Source: Saprospira grandis
Lineage (GTDB): Bacteria; Bacteroidota; Bacteroidia; Chitinophagales; Saprospiraceae
Reading direction: 5' to 3'
DNA length: 64,000 nucleotides
Assembly (NCBI RefSeq): GCF_027594745.1
Contig: NZ_CP110854.1
Location: forward strand, 3,799,501-3,863,500
Shown: piece by piece, positions 24,276 through 32,544 of the stretch
How positions within the stretch are numbered: the first letter of the stretch is position 1
Layout: every line of letters begins with the position of its first letter
Notes under the pieces: generated by a model
What the model saw: only the letters and a program-made list of their open reading frames with translations
Databases searched by the model: none
What the model was told of the DNA's origin: nothing
Program-made: the position numbers and the translations under genes

Positions 24276-24989
24276 ATGCCTAGCCAAAAAATTATTATTG
24301 CTCTAGATGGTTTTGCCGCTTGTGGAAAAAGCACCCTTGCTAAATCCTTGGCCAAAAAATTAAATTACATCTATGTAGATACTGGGGCAATGTATCGTGC
24401 CGTAACCCTCTATTTTCTCCAAGAAAAAATCTCCCTAGAAGATGAGCAAGCGATTGCTCAGGCTTTGGATAATATTCGGATAGATTTCCGACATAGAGCC
24501 GGAGCCAACCATTGCTTCCTCAATGGCGAAGATGTAGAAGAGGAAATCCGTAAAATGCATGTCTCTAAATGGGTGAGCCCCGTAGCCGCGATCTCCGCTG
24601 TTCGCCGCTTTTTGGTCAAACAACAACAAGCCATGGGCCGCTTCAAAGGATTAGTGATGGATGGCCGCGATATTGGCACCGTTGTTTTTCCCGAAGCCGA
24701 ACTCAAGTTATTCATGACCGCTAGCTATGAGGTCCGCAGCCAACGCCGCCTAGCCGAATTGCAAGCCAAGGGACTTAGCGCTTCTCTAGAAGAGGTTCGT
24801 GAAAACCTCATGGAAAGAGATCAGATTGACTCTAGCCGAGAGGATAGCCCCCTACGCAAAGCCGATGATGCCATTACTATTGATAATAGCGAGTTGAGCA
24901 TGAATGAACAACTAAATTTGGCCCTCGATTTGGCCCAAAAAGCAATCGAAAAAAAAAAGTGCTCAGTTAGTGCAACTGTTCTAGTCTAA
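24276..24989 (+). CDS. cmk: Cytidylate kinase
   Basis: 237 aa. Phosphorylates CMP and dCMP with ATP. P-loop DGFAACGKSTLAKSLAKKL at residues 11-29, DTGAMYRAVTLYFL at 36-49, VMDGRDIGTVVFPEAELKLF for the NMP site, and RRLAELQAKG with RDQIDSSREDSPL in the lid. Slightly longer than the usual 225 aa through a short C-terminal extension. ATG at 24276, terminator at 25023. Confidence 0.95.
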   Translation: MPSQKIIIALDGFAACGKSTLAKSLAKKLNYIYVDTGAMYRAVTLYFLQEKISLEDEQAIAQALDNIRIDFRHRAGANHCFLNGEDVEEEIRKMHVSKWVSPVAAISAVRRFLVKQQQAMGRFKGLVMDGRDIGTVVFPEAELKLFMTASYEVRSQRRLAELQAKGLSASLEEVRENLMERDQIDSSREDSPLRKADDAITIDNSELSMNEQLNLALDLAQKAIEKKKCSVSATVLV

Positions 24990-25022
24990 TAGATCCTTTG
25001 TGACTGGACCTACAAACAATAT

Positions 25023-25061
25023 AAAAAAGCTATCCTAGATTTGTCGGGATAGCTTTTTTTT
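25023..25061 (+). terminator. Terminator of cmk
   Basis: AAAAAAGCTATCC, loop, GGGATAGCTTTTTTT. Confidence 0.88.
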
Positions 25062-25196
25062 ATATACCCCTCCAAGCAAAATCATTTTTTATTCACTATA
25101 AGCTAGCTTGTCCTCATTTTATTTTTATATGAGAACAATCTAGAGAGAAATTAAAATTTTATTTTGCAAAAGGGGGGCTTGCACAACTCTATAACT

Positions 25197-25928
25197 ATGA
25201 AAACTTTAGGAGCCTCTCGCTTACTTTTTATTTTGGCTTTTCTCTTTTTGGGGCAGTCTATTTGGGCGCAGAGTGACACGACTTCGGTTCGCCCTGTGAA
25301 CAATTGGTTTAATTTCCAAGTTGGTGGCCAAGCTGGTAAGGGCAAATGGACCGCCGAGCTGCAAATCCGCCGAGAAGACTGGGTCGAAAACTGGGATGCC
25401 CTCATGCTGGCAGGTTTTTATCATTATCCACTGAGCAAAAATATTCAACTTTCGGGGGTTTTTACCTTTCGCCAAACTTATCCCGGTGGGGGGATTCCTC
25501 GGCCGGTTCGAGAATATCGTCCCTGGGCTCAGCTAAAAATTAAGCAGCCTTTAGGCAAGGGCTTTAAGTTGGTGCATCGCTACCGCTATGAGCATCAAAT
25601 TAAGGAAAAATGGGCCTTTGAAGGGACCGAATGGCATCAAAACGACTGGAATTACACCCCTCGTTTTCGCTATTTGCTCAAGCTAGCCTACCGCCTGCCC
25701 AACTCGCCTTTGGGTTTTGCCGCCTATGAAGAGGTCTATATCAAGGCCAATAATCATCATGCACAATGGCATTTTATGCGCAATCGCTTGTATGCTGGAG
25801 CCACTTACGACTTAGAAAAATTCTCTTTTCAGTTGGGTTACCTCCATCAAGTAGATTATTTCCCTCAGGATGAACGCGCAAATATTATGTATCCCATCCT
25901 GTTTTTCCAAACAGTAGCTAAGATTTAA
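25197..25928 (+). CDS. DUF2490 family outer-membrane protein
   Basis: About 243 aa from the ATG at 25197; the frame opens 33 bases earlier. Signal peptide ending SIWAQ. Alternating aromatic/polar beta-strands (KGKWTAELQIRREDW, NIQLSGVFTFRQTYP, FKLVHRYRYEHQI, FRYLLKLAYRL, NRLYAGATYDL, FSFQLGYLHQVDYF) and a final aromatic-type strand predict a small beta-barrel, as in DUF2490 proteins. No enzymatic function is known. It is the last ordinary gene before the accessory zone. Confidence 0.85.
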   Translation: MKTLGASRLLFILAFLFLGQSIWAQSDTTSVRPVNNWFNFQVGGQAGKGKWTAELQIRREDWVENWDALMLAGFYHYPLSKNIQLSGVFTFRQTYPGGGIPRPVREYRPWAQLKIKQPLGKGFKLVHRYRYEHQIKEKWAFEGTEWHQNDWNYTPRFRYLLKLAYRLPNSPLGFAAYEEVYIKANNHHAQWHFMRNRLYAGATYDLEKFSFQLGYLHQVDYFPQDERANIMYPILFFQTVAKI

Positions 25929-25951
25929 TGAAAAGTAGTTAGATCTATTTA

Positions 25952-26099
25952 TTTTGGGGCCCGCGGCCGCCTTGGCAAAGCCAAGGCGGCCGCCGCTATG
26001 CTGCGCCGCTCGCAGGTCTGCTCGGCCCTTCGTTTTTTTTCGCTTTGCTCAAAAAAACTTGGTCTGGCCTACGGCCACGGCTGCGCAGCGCTGGGCCGC
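25952..26099 (+). repeat. GC-rich intergenic element, copy 9
   Basis: T orientation, CGCGG subfamily. GGGGCCCGCGGCC, long stem GCCTTGGCAAAGCCAAGGC, GCCGCTATGCTGCGCC, core GCTCGCAGGTCTGCTCGGCC. The variable segment is a long T/A hairpin (TTTTTTTTCGC to GCTCAAAAAAACTTGG), then GGTCTGGCC and GGCTGCGCAGCGCTGGGCC. Confidence 0.92.
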
Positions 26100-26151
26100 T
26101 CAGCTGTTTTTTTTCTTTGGGCTGTTTTCTTCGGCGGTTAGTCAGTTTGGG

Positions 26152-26328
26152 CCCATGGGCTGAAGCCCATGGTTGCGGGTCTGAGCAAACTGGCGGGCTG
26201 AAGCCCTTGTTTGCTATAAATGATAAAGCTGTTTATTACAACTCATTATGGGCCGATGGTTTCAACCATCGGCCCATATTATTGCGTTTAGTATGGCCTC
26301 TTTTGTTGCTGTAGGTTTCAACCTACAG
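26152..26328. repeat. Intergenic palindrome modules, mosaic island 1 (left part)
   Basis: Module 1 at 26152-26214 (CCATGGGCTGAAGCCCATGG and GGGCTGAAGCCC) recurs at 33649-33711 with one change. Module 2 at 26248-26328 holds a GCCGATGGTTTCAACCATCGGC palindrome-like stem and CTGTAGGTTTCAACCTACAG, and recurs at 32714-32795. No coding potential of its own. Confidence 0.8.
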
Positions 26329-26438
26329 TTAAAAGGCCCGAAGGGCCGCAGGCTTATAAAAGGAATTAGGGCGTTTGCTAATCCGTATTATTATAAACGA
26401 ATGATGAGAAAAATATTAAAATACGAAAAAAGAAAATA

Positions 26439-26768
26439 ATGGATGATCGATCGTTTTTAATGCAAGGCGAAATAAAATTTGTGAAAAAATTTAACGACAC
26501 TCTTAGACTAAAAGATAGAGCTAGAGTAGTAATTTACAATCCATATTATTTGGGTGGTCATATTTCAATATATTTGAGATTCAAAACTGAAGTAAAAACC
26601 TTCAAATTAAATACTATTGAAATAGTTGAATTTATAGTGCCATTTATCGGAGTATTTAAAGAGCCAATTCAACCAAATAGTGTTTTTAGCGTTGGGACAG
26701 GTTTCGAAAACTTTGGTGAATTGAAATATTTAACTACAATTGGTTTATGGGAAGATAGTATTTGGTAA
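26439..26768 (+). CDS. Hypothetical protein, AT-rich
   Basis: 109 aa beginning MDDRSFLMQGEIKFVKKFND, rich in beta-type segments (RARVVIYNPYYLGGHISIYL, IEIVEFIVPFIGVF), no signal peptide. Codon use is much more AT-rich than chromosomal neighbours. It lies inside mosaic island 1 between palindrome modules, which suggests an acquired gene. I do not recognise the family; the size and type would suit an immunity-like protein, but nothing proves that. Confidence 0.55.
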   Translation: MDDRSFLMQGEIKFVKKFNDTLRLKDRARVVIYNPYYLGGHISIYLRFKTEVKTFKLNTIEIVEFIVPFIGVFKEPIQPNSVFSVGTGFENFGELKYLTTIGLWEDSIW

Positions 26769-27028
26769 AGCGTTGCTGCTTGCTACTACTGCGCCGTCCA
26801 TTTTGCCGACAGTCTCATCAAAAATGGGCTTAGAGGCGGTCTCGCAGTCGTGCAGCTACTCAGCGGAATAGCCATGTTCGCAAAGCTCACTAGTTATCCG
26901 CTCCGCTGCTCCTGTAGTGCGGCCCTAGGGGCCTGCTATATGGGCCTGTAGGTTGAAACCTACAGCCAATTAACGAATGCATTTTTGTGTTCAATGGAGG
27001 GTTGAAACCCTCCATAAATAAACATTTT
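26769..27028. other. Intergenic stretch with palindromes, no gene seen
   Basis: Mixed sequence to 26940 without a credible ORF. Then come palindromes CTGTAGGTTGAAACCTACAG (26946-26965) and one at 26994-27015 with stem ATGGAGGG, centre TTGAAA and CCCTCCAT. Confidence 0.6.
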
Positions 27029-27272
27029 GCCCTTGTTTACTGATGAAGCCTAGTGGAACAGAAAAATCCCCTCGAATGAGGGGATGACGATTTTTTCAAT
27101 AGCCTAGGGATCCTATAAAATTTATGGGGGAGAAAAAAAACAAAATCAAACTACTGAAGAAAAAACAACCCTGTTCAAAGCGGTAGAGGATTTCAATCCT
27201 CTCCGCACTATAGATGTAGAATGGGATTGTTGTATGGCTGTAGGTTGAAACCTACAGCCACAGCTAGCAGGC
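27029..27272. repeat. Module 4: repeat of about 245 bp, also at 33699-33954
   Basis: Contains three palindromes: ATCCCCTCGAATGAGGGGAT (27066-27085), AGAGGATTTCAATCCTCT (27185-27202) and one at 27236-27259 around GTAGGTTGAAACCTAC. The copy at 33699-33954 is collinear, with point changes and one small insertion. Confidence 0.88.
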
Positions 27273-27406
27273 CCGAAGGGCCGCAGGCCTAGGGATGGAT
27301 AGCAGTGGCCGAAGGCCAGACCAAGACGCTGAAAGCGGCGCAGGGCCGAGCAGACCTGCGAGCTGCGACACAGCCCGGCCGCCGCAGGCGGCAGGCCCCA
27401 AAAAAA
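27267..27406 (-). repeat. GC-rich intergenic element, copy 10
   Basis: A orientation. Right end GGCAGGCCCCAAAAAAA, stem CCGGCCGCCGCAGGCGGC, core GGCCGAGCAGACCTGCGAGC, hairpin GACGCTGAAAGCGGC, far end GGCCTAGGGATG. The IS insertion site is 20 bases to its right. Confidence 0.9.
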
Positions 27407-27425
27407 TAGAATTGTTCAGGACAAG

Positions 27426-28514
27426 GGCCTTGTTGCATAAATCATAATTTATTGATTAGTAGCAACTTCTAGCTTGATAGCATTAAGCTCATTTAAAATT
27501 TGAATACGCATCAGGACTTCTTGTTTCTGCATTTTAAAGCTGAGCGAGGAGAGCCGTTCAGAGAAAAAGTGCTTGAGTCGCATCATTGCAGTCTCGCTTA
27601 AATTTCGACGATGATAGCCTAAATCTTGTTTCCAAGCAGCGGCTCCTAACTCCCAGATATATAAAATATCATCATTGCGATAACTATCGACTAGCTCTCC
27701 ATTTTTTCCTTTTTTTAGGCGAGCATTTTTACGTGGGGGAATCAATGGAACCGCCCCAACCGCACAAATTGCTTCTCGACATTTTATTTGGTCATAGGCT
27801 CCGTCTGCGTAAACATGGGTAATATGCAAGGATTTCATTTTTTTCATCAGCTTTGGAAGCTGAGAGGCATCGGTTTTTCGCTCTGTGGTAATCTCTACGG
27901 ATAAGATTTCTCCTGTTTTATCATCCACTGCTAAATGCACTTTAATTCAGCTAGAGCGCTGTTTTTCTAGGTGTTTTTTTCTTAACCATTCTCCCTGTCC
28001 TTTGGTTTTTAGCCCTGTACTATCTATCGCTATCGATCTTTTTGTATCCGTTTTTTTAGGCTTAATATTCAGCTTTAGTTTTTTGACTCTGCGGCATATT
28101 TGGCTGTAAGATATTGGATTGACATCCAAATTATATTCGGAAATAACGCATTTTAGAATACCTTCTAATTGTCGGTATCCAAACGAAAAAAGCACTTTTA
28201 AGCGGAATAAATAGCGAATAAATTCATCAGAAATTGTTTTAGGTCTGCCGCGTTTTGAAGGCTTAGCTATGAGGTTTTTGCTTGCCAAAGGCGGGAACCA
28301 AACATTAAAAATAAACTCCCCTTGGGCGGTATAAAATCTGTTGGTTAGTGCGTAATTCTGTAAGGTTTTTTCTACATTTGTCATGGGACAGCTCGAGGTT
28401 TTATTGTTCGTCGAAAAAACTTAAATCTACGGGGCTTGTCCCTTTTTTTATGCCTAATTCGCAAGGTTTTTTGTAATTAGCTGATTTGAAGGGGGTTATT
28501 TATGCAACAAGGCC
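27426..28514 (-). mobile_element. Complete IS5-family (IS903-type) insertion sequence
   Basis: 1089 bp bounded by perfect 17-bp inverted repeats GGCCTTGTTGCATAAAT (27426-27442 and, inverted, 28498-28514). It is flanked by a perfect 9-bp target duplication CAGGACAAG (27417-27425 and 28515-28523). A 9-bp duplication and a GGCnTTGTTGCATAAA-type end are characteristic of the IS903 subgroup. It carries one transposase frame with an in-frame stop. Intact ends and duplication mean a fairly recent insertion; it landed 10 bases upstream of the lipoprotein ATG at 28534. Confidence 0.93.
27449..28384 (-). pseudogene. IS5-family transposase interrupted by one TGA
   Basis: DDE transposase of 311 codons read 28384 to 27449. 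First part: N-terminal helical region with KRGRPKTISDEFIRYLFRLK and first catalytic Asp in SIAIDSTGLK. A TGA at 27949-27947 then interrupts the frame, and the second part (KVHLAVDDKTGEI onward) continues in the same frame with HVYADGAYD (second Asp) and YHRRNLSETAMMRLK (Glu). The TGA sits where relatives have Trp before K-[LV]-H-AVD, so a single TGG to TGA change explains it. Without readthrough the enzyme is dead. Reinitiation at the GTG at 27940 would give only the C-terminal half. Confidence 0.92.
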
Positions 28515-28533
28515 CAGGACAAGACAAAAAAAT

Positions 28534-28971
28534 ATGAAGTATACCTTACTTATTGTATTTGTGTTTTTGTTAAGCTGTAAAAGCAGTAGGCGATTAGAAG
28601 TTTACAATAGTGATGTTATGTCTGATGAAGTGCTTTGCATAGAGAAGTTGCTAGTGGTTTCTGCATCTTTAAAGTCTACTGCAATCCTTTATGTTTATCC
28701 TGAATCGACAACTGTTACTGTTAGTAATGGAAAACGAGAGATAAAAGGGGCAAAAATCGCTTTAGATGGGCTTAAATTTGGCCTGATGGCTTATGAATTA
28801 GACAGAAAAAGGGACAAGCAAATATGGGTATCAGATAGCATTCATACTAGTAATTTTATTGTAGACTATAGATATGGCTTTGTTTCTTTAAGCCATGATA
28901 CTTCAGCTATACGGAGGCAAGAGTGTTCATGGGTTTTAAATTACCGTAACTCTATGCCTTATTTTAGATGA
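28534..28971 (+). CDS. Small lipoprotein, unknown function
   Basis: About 145 aa from the ATG at 28534; the frame extends 48 bases upstream but that part is the IS end. MKYTLLIVFVFLLSCKSSRR is a lipoprotein signal (LLSC). The rest is beta-rich with no recognised motif (VSASLKSTAILYVYPESTT, DGLKFGLMAYELDRKR). The IS lies directly before it, so the original promoter may have been displaced. AT-rich relative to the chromosome, and followed at once by a mini-element. Confidence 0.65.
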   Translation: MKYTLLIVFVFLLSCKSSRRLEVYNSDVMSDEVLCIEKLLVVSASLKSTAILYVYPESTTVTVSNGKREIKGAKIALDGLKFGLMAYELDRKRDKQIWVSDSIHTSNFIVDYRYGFVSLSHDTSAIRRQECSWVLNYRNSMPYFR

Positions 28972-28981
28972 GGGCTTATAG

Positions 28982-29024
28982 CTGTAGGGGGATATATCCG
29001 TCCTACAGGCAGGCCCCAAAAAAA
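28982..29024 (-). repeat. Mini GC-rich element with CTGTAGG palindrome
   Basis: Hairpin CTGTAGG ... CCTACAG (28982-29008) fused to the element end GGCAGGCCCCAAAAAAA. Only 10 bases after the 28971 stop; looks like an internally deleted copy. Confidence 0.65.
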
Positions 29025-29104
29025 GTATCCTTATGAAGAGATATCGTAAGAATTAAATTCCTTAATTTAAGAGATTTGTTACTTAAAAGGCTGCGGACCA
29101 TTTT

Positions 29105-29788
29105 ATGCAAAAAATTAGTTTTATTTATTTGGGGGCTATTAGCTTGCTAGCACTCTATTGTATTCTTTCCTGTAAGAAGAAATACCCTGAAGACCGATTT
29201 TATTTGGAGAAAGTAACTATTCGAGTAGTTGACTATCTTGGCAAAGACAGTATGGGCTGCGCTATCATAGATAGTTATTTGAATGAGAGGAAAAATGACT
29301 CCTGCGGTATAGCCCTTAGGTTTTATAAAAGGTTTTATTCTGATTCAACCAATGGCACTTACATAGTTATTGGGTATCAGCCAAAAGGTTTTTATGGAAC
29401 AGAAGAAAAAATTCATAAGATATCATTACAAACGTTGTTTGATCAAAACTCTATAGATAGCTTCCTTGTAGGAAATGAAAACTTCAGTTTTGTCAATATA
29501 GAAAAAGCTGTAAACACTTCCTATACTACAGAGAGTTATCCTTCCGGCACCAATAGTTGTTCTTGTTTAGGGACAGAAGTGTTTTCAAGTTTAACTGATT
29601 TCAAAAGGAACTATAATTCTAATTCTAAGAAAACTTGGAAAGACCTCTTGGGCAGTGAAGTTTACTTTTGGATGCCTAAGGCTGAGTTTAAAAAGCTACT
29701 AGCTGATACCCATAGTACGAAAATTGAATTACGTATTGAAATGGAGGATGGCCGGGCTTTGGGTGCGAATACTGAAGTGAAAAACTAG
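29105..29788 (+). CDS. Lipoprotein, unknown function
   Basis: 227 aa. Hydrophobic start ending in YCILSCKKK, a lipobox. The body is polar with several cysteines (MGCAIID, NDSCGIALRF, TNSCSCLG), unusual for Bacteroidota lipoproteins and compatible with disulfides outside the cytoplasm. KTWKDLLGSEVYFWMPKAEFKKLL lies near the end. No family recognised. AT-rich; separated from both neighbours by mini-elements carrying the GGC(A)(A)GCCCCAAAAAAA end. Confidence 0.65.
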   Translation: MQKISFIYLGAISLLALYCILSCKKKYPEDRFYLEKVTIRVVDYLGKDSMGCAIIDSYLNERKNDSCGIALRFYKRFYSDSTNGTYIVIGYQPKGFYGTEEKIHKISLQTLFDQNSIDSFLVGNENFSFVNIEKAVNTSYTTESYPSGTNSCSCLGTEVFSSLTDFKRNYNSNSKKTWKDLLGSEVYFWMPKAEFKKLLADTHSTKIELRIEMEDGRALGANTEVKN

Positions 29789-29823
29789 TGGGCGTTAGTT
29801 TTACGAATAAGGGAAACACCGAG

Positions 29824-29847
29824 CCTAGCAGGCAAGCCCCAAAAAAA
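29824..29847 (-). repeat. Mini GC-rich element
   Basis: CCTAG at one end and GCCCCAAAAAAA at the other with only GCAGGCAA between. It keeps both terminal blocks of the full element but has no core. Confidence 0.6.
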
Positions 29848-29910
29848 GAAAAATCTATAGGCAGCAACCTTTTTCTAAAGCTGGGCATCTAACTAAAAAA
29901 TGACAGCTAG

Positions 29911-30423
29911 ATGAACCTAATAATTAAATGCCTAAGCCTTATGCTCCTCTCTTCTTCTTTAGGGTTTGCCCAAGCCATAGATAGTACAAATTGCTGGCAA
30001 CGGAGAGGGATGCCGCCAAGGCTAAGTGTAGAACAAACTCCAAAAAAGGATAGGGTGCTGACTATTGCCGAAGAAATGCCCTACCTATTGACCGATAGTT
30101 GTGCTGGAACATATAGCAAAGCCCAAAGAGCAGCCGGCAATCATCTCCTACTGAAGTTGATGGCCAAGGAAATGAACAAAAATCTTCCGCCCAATAGGGG
30201 GGAGGAGCGCTTCTCGGCAGTTTATCTTCAGTTTGTTGTCAGTACAACAGGTAATTTAAGCCAAATACAAGCTATTTATCCCCCAGGAAGAAGAAAGACG
30301 CCCTTACTGGAAAAAGCAGCTATTCAAGCCCTAAAACAACTAGACAAAGAATATCTCTGGCAGCCCGCTAAACATAAAGGTAAGGTAGTCGCCTGTCGGT
30401 TGATTTTGCCAGTGCGAATATAG
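29911..30423 (+). CDS. Periplasmic TonB C-terminal domain-like protein
   Basis: 170 aa. Signal peptide MNLIIKCLSLMLLSSSLGFAQ. The C-terminal 75 residues (FSAVYLQFVVSTTGNLSQIQ, PLLEKAAIQALKQL, WQPAKHKGKVVACRLILPVRI) match the TonB C-terminal fold: strand, helix and a final K-G-[KR]-x-V-x-x-x-x-x-x-P-[VI]-x-[FI]. A true TonB has an N-terminal membrane anchor and Pro-rich spacer; here a cleavable signal replaces them. It cannot transduce proton-motive force itself, and may be a decoy, regulator or reused fold. Confidence 0.75.
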   Translation: MNLIIKCLSLMLLSSSLGFAQAIDSTNCWQRRGMPPRLSVEQTPKKDRVLTIAEEMPYLLTDSCAGTYSKAQRAAGNHLLLKLMAKEMNKNLPPNRGEERFSAVYLQFVVSTTGNLSQIQAIYPPGRRKTPLLEKAAIQALKQLDKEYLWQPAKHKGKVVACRLILPVRI

Positions 30424-30437
30424 CTTTCTAGAAAGCA

Positions 30438-30475
30438 AAAAAAAGAGTTACCGATTAAATCAGTAACTCTTTTTT
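30438..30475. terminator. Bidirectional terminator between TonB-C gene and tRNA-Val
   Basis: AAAAGAGTTAC(C/T)GATT ... AATC(A/G)GTAACTCTTTT with A-run on one side and T-run on the other; serves both converging transcripts. Confidence 0.85.
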
Positions 30476-30479
30476 GTAG

Positions 30480-30554
30480 TGGGCGAAGAGGGATTCGAAC
30501 CCCCGACCCTCTGGGTGTAAACCAGATGCTCTGAACCAACTGAGCTATTCGCCC
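30480..30554 (-). tRNA. tRNA-Val (anticodon UAC)
   Basis: 75 nt read on the minus strand. Acceptor GGGCGAA pairs with TTCGCCC plus discriminator A; D-arm has AGCTCAGTTGGTTCAGAGC; anticodon arm TCTGG, loop TTTACAC, CCAGA, giving UAC; T-arm is GGGGGTTCGAATCCCTC. The 3' CCA is not encoded. I found no second copy of its 3' end in the window, so there is no evidence of an integrated element using it. Confidence 0.95.
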
Positions 30555-30709
30555 TTATTTTGTATTGCTTTCCGTTGAATGCATTGCAAATATACGGCAA
30601 GATTTTAAATCTCCAAATCTTTTTTTCTAGAAAAGTTCCCTGATAATGCCCGTTTGGAGCTAACTCTAAGATTATCAGGGAAAAACTTTTTTAATTTTTT
30701 TCAAGAAAA

Positions 30710-32446
30710 TTATTCTTCGATCTTAATGTAACGGACCGAGAAGTAGCTGCTCTTATAAATGGCTGCCAACTGACATTGCTCGCTATTATAGGCTAAGCGC
30801 AGCCGATAAGCCAGTTGTTCCCCTTTATAGATCTCTCCAGCCCGATCGGTACTCGACCAAAAATGGCCATAATGGCCTTCTTGCCAGAGCAGTTTGCGCT
30901 CCAATTTATACTCTCCGCAGGCCAGGGCCGCAAACTGACGACTATCTAGCCCTTTTTTATTGACCCAGCTCGTTTTGGCCTTTAGGGCCGAGCTTTTATG
31001 ATCTACCATGATCAATAGGGCCTCCCAATCACTTTTATTGGGCAAGCGCCAACCGGCAGGACAGTTCTTGACGGCCTGCTCCCAACTGTATAGCTGTCCA
31101 CCATCGGCCAAACTAGAGGGCATGCTGTCCGCTAAAGCCAAGGCATAGTTGCGCCCCATCCAATCTTGTTTCCCAATCTTAATCACAGGATACTTTTGCC
31201 CATCTTTGGGATCGGTCCAATAAGAGGCTGTTTTTTCTGCAGAAACCTCTGGCTGGGGGAGAGGCTCCTCTGCTTTTGGCGGCTCCTCTGTTTTTGGCGG
31301 TTCCTCCACTTTTGGCTCTTCCTCTTTTTCTACCTCTGCCGAGCGGCTGGGACCAACAGGCGTTCCACCGCTAGCGGCCGCTTTCTGAGAAAGGGTCAGT
31401 TGGCCATGCTCATAAAACATGGCTTGGGCCGAGGGGGGTAAATTTTGAAAATCGACCTGGGCCGAAGCTAAGGCAAAGGCTTCTGCAGGCGTGGTACCGT
31501 TAAAGATGGCCATATAAAAAGCCTCAGAAAATAAAATGGCCTGCTGATCAGAAAGGGCGTTATTGGTCCCAATAACATAGGGAATATATTGCGCAATTAC
31601 TTTGGCCTGTGCCTCAGAGTAACAAGCATTGAGGAAAACGCAATCAATGTATTTTTGAAAGAGGCGAAAGAGTTGGGCCAAACTTGGTCCGTCTGCTAAT
31701 TCTGATTCTCCAGACGCGCCATAAAAGAGTAGGCCGTCTTCTCCACTTCCGTGGCCAGAAAAATGGACAAAGCGAGGTTTTTCTTGCAAAAGGGTCTCTA
31801 AAAGGGCCTTTTTCTGAATGTCTAAAGACAGTTCCACTTCAAAATTATCGCGATAATCAGAGCGGCGAAGTGCATTTTTAATGGCATTGATCTCAATATT
31901 GAGGTCCAAGGCCTGCGTATTTTTAGGGTTGGCCGTCAGCAAAAGCAATTTTTGTTGCGGCCCAGCGGCTGTAGGCGCATTGCTGCGTTGCTGCTCAATA
32001 TAAGTCACGCCCAATTCTACCCCTTCCACGGCTCTTTTCCAGGCCTCTGCGGTAGAGGACCAGCTAGGATCTAAGACGGGCAGGGCTGTTTTTTGCCCAT
32101 TGGGCATGGGAAAAACGGGATAATCCGCATAGGGTTTATGGCTATAATCGCAGGCCTCCAACAAAATGGGTTGCACCCAATACTCGCGGCGTTTCTGCGC
32201 TTTTCGGGCCAGCAATTGGGCCAAAGGAGCGGCCTCCAATTGGGCATCTTCCAAATAGGCGGGAGAAAGCAATAAGATCAAAATATTAACGGCCAAGTCT
32301 TTCTCTTCATAGGCCTCAAAGGGGTTTTCTTCCTGCTCCCCCACAATCTGAATTTGTCCGCTAGCCTTTAAAGGAGCCAAAAACTGCTCTAAAGTTGCCT
32401 GATGCTCCCGCTGCCTATCCACGGCCAAAATCTGTACGTTTACCAT
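30710..32446 (-). CDS. TIR-like / CHAT protease / FISUMP fusion protein
   Basis: 578 aa in four parts. Residues 1-150 are TIR-like (VNILILLLSPAYLED, YWVQPILLEACDYSHKPY, FPMPNGQKTALPVLD), related to the N-terminus of the 15907 protein. Residues 165-335 are a CHAT caspase-like domain with VHFSGHG (His232) and CVFLNACYSEAQ (Cys275) as the dyad. Residues 365-405 are a Pro/Glu/Lys linker. Residues 408-578 are a Fibrobacter succinogenes-type (FISUMP) domain: DPKDGQKYPVIKIGKQDWMG, CPAGWRLPNKSDWEALL, YGHFWSST, YFSVRYI. No signal peptide. CHAT proteins are known in bacterial defence and regulated death; that role here is inference. Transcribed alone. Confidence 0.82.
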   Translation of the reverse strand: MVNVQILAVDRQREHQATLEQFLAPLKASGQIQIVGEQEENPFEAYEEKDLAVNILILLLSPAYLEDAQLEAAPLAQLLARKAQKRREYWVQPILLEACDYSHKPYADYPVFPMPNGQKTALPVLDPSWSSTAEAWKRAVEGVELGVTYIEQQRSNAPTAAGPQQKLLLLTANPKNTQALDLNIEINAIKNALRRSDYRDNFEVELSLDIQKKALLETLLQEKPRFVHFSGHGSGEDGLLFYGASGESELADGPSLAQLFRLFQKYIDCVFLNACYSEAQAKVIAQYIPYVIGTNNALSDQQAILFSEAFYMAIFNGTTPAEAFALASAQVDFQNLPPSAQAMFYEHGQLTLSQKAAASGGTPVGPSRSAEVEKEEEPKVEEPPKTEEPPKAEEPLPQPEVSAEKTASYWTDPKDGQKYPVIKIGKQDWMGRNYALALADSMPSSLADGGQLYSWEQAVKNCPAGWRLPNKSDWEALLIMVDHKSSALKAKTSWVNKKGLDSRQFAALACGEYKLERKLLWQEGHYGHFWSSTDRAGEIYKGEQLAYRLRLAYNSEQCQLAAIYKSSYFSVRYIKIEE

Positions 32447-32544
32447 AGTTTTTTCTGCGCTTAAAGTGTGCAGCGAAACTAAGGAATTTTTGTCATAATT
32501 TAAGCGGCTCCAGAAATCTAGTCTAAGCCTCTTGTTATTTCTTG

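Noticed and set aside
26248..26439. 63-codon + frame ending at the start of the 26439 gene
   Set aside because: It translates palindrome modules 2 and following non-coding repeat; the same DNA at 32714-32795 is not open in the matching way.
27940..27949. TGA in the transposase read as a recoded Trp codon
   Set aside because: kdsB, the 28534 lipoprotein gene and others here use TGA as their stop, so a genetic code change is excluded; a nonsense mutation is simpler.
30480..30554. tRNA-Val as integration site of a genomic island
   Set aside because: No repeat of the tRNA 3' end and no integrase gene found in the window.
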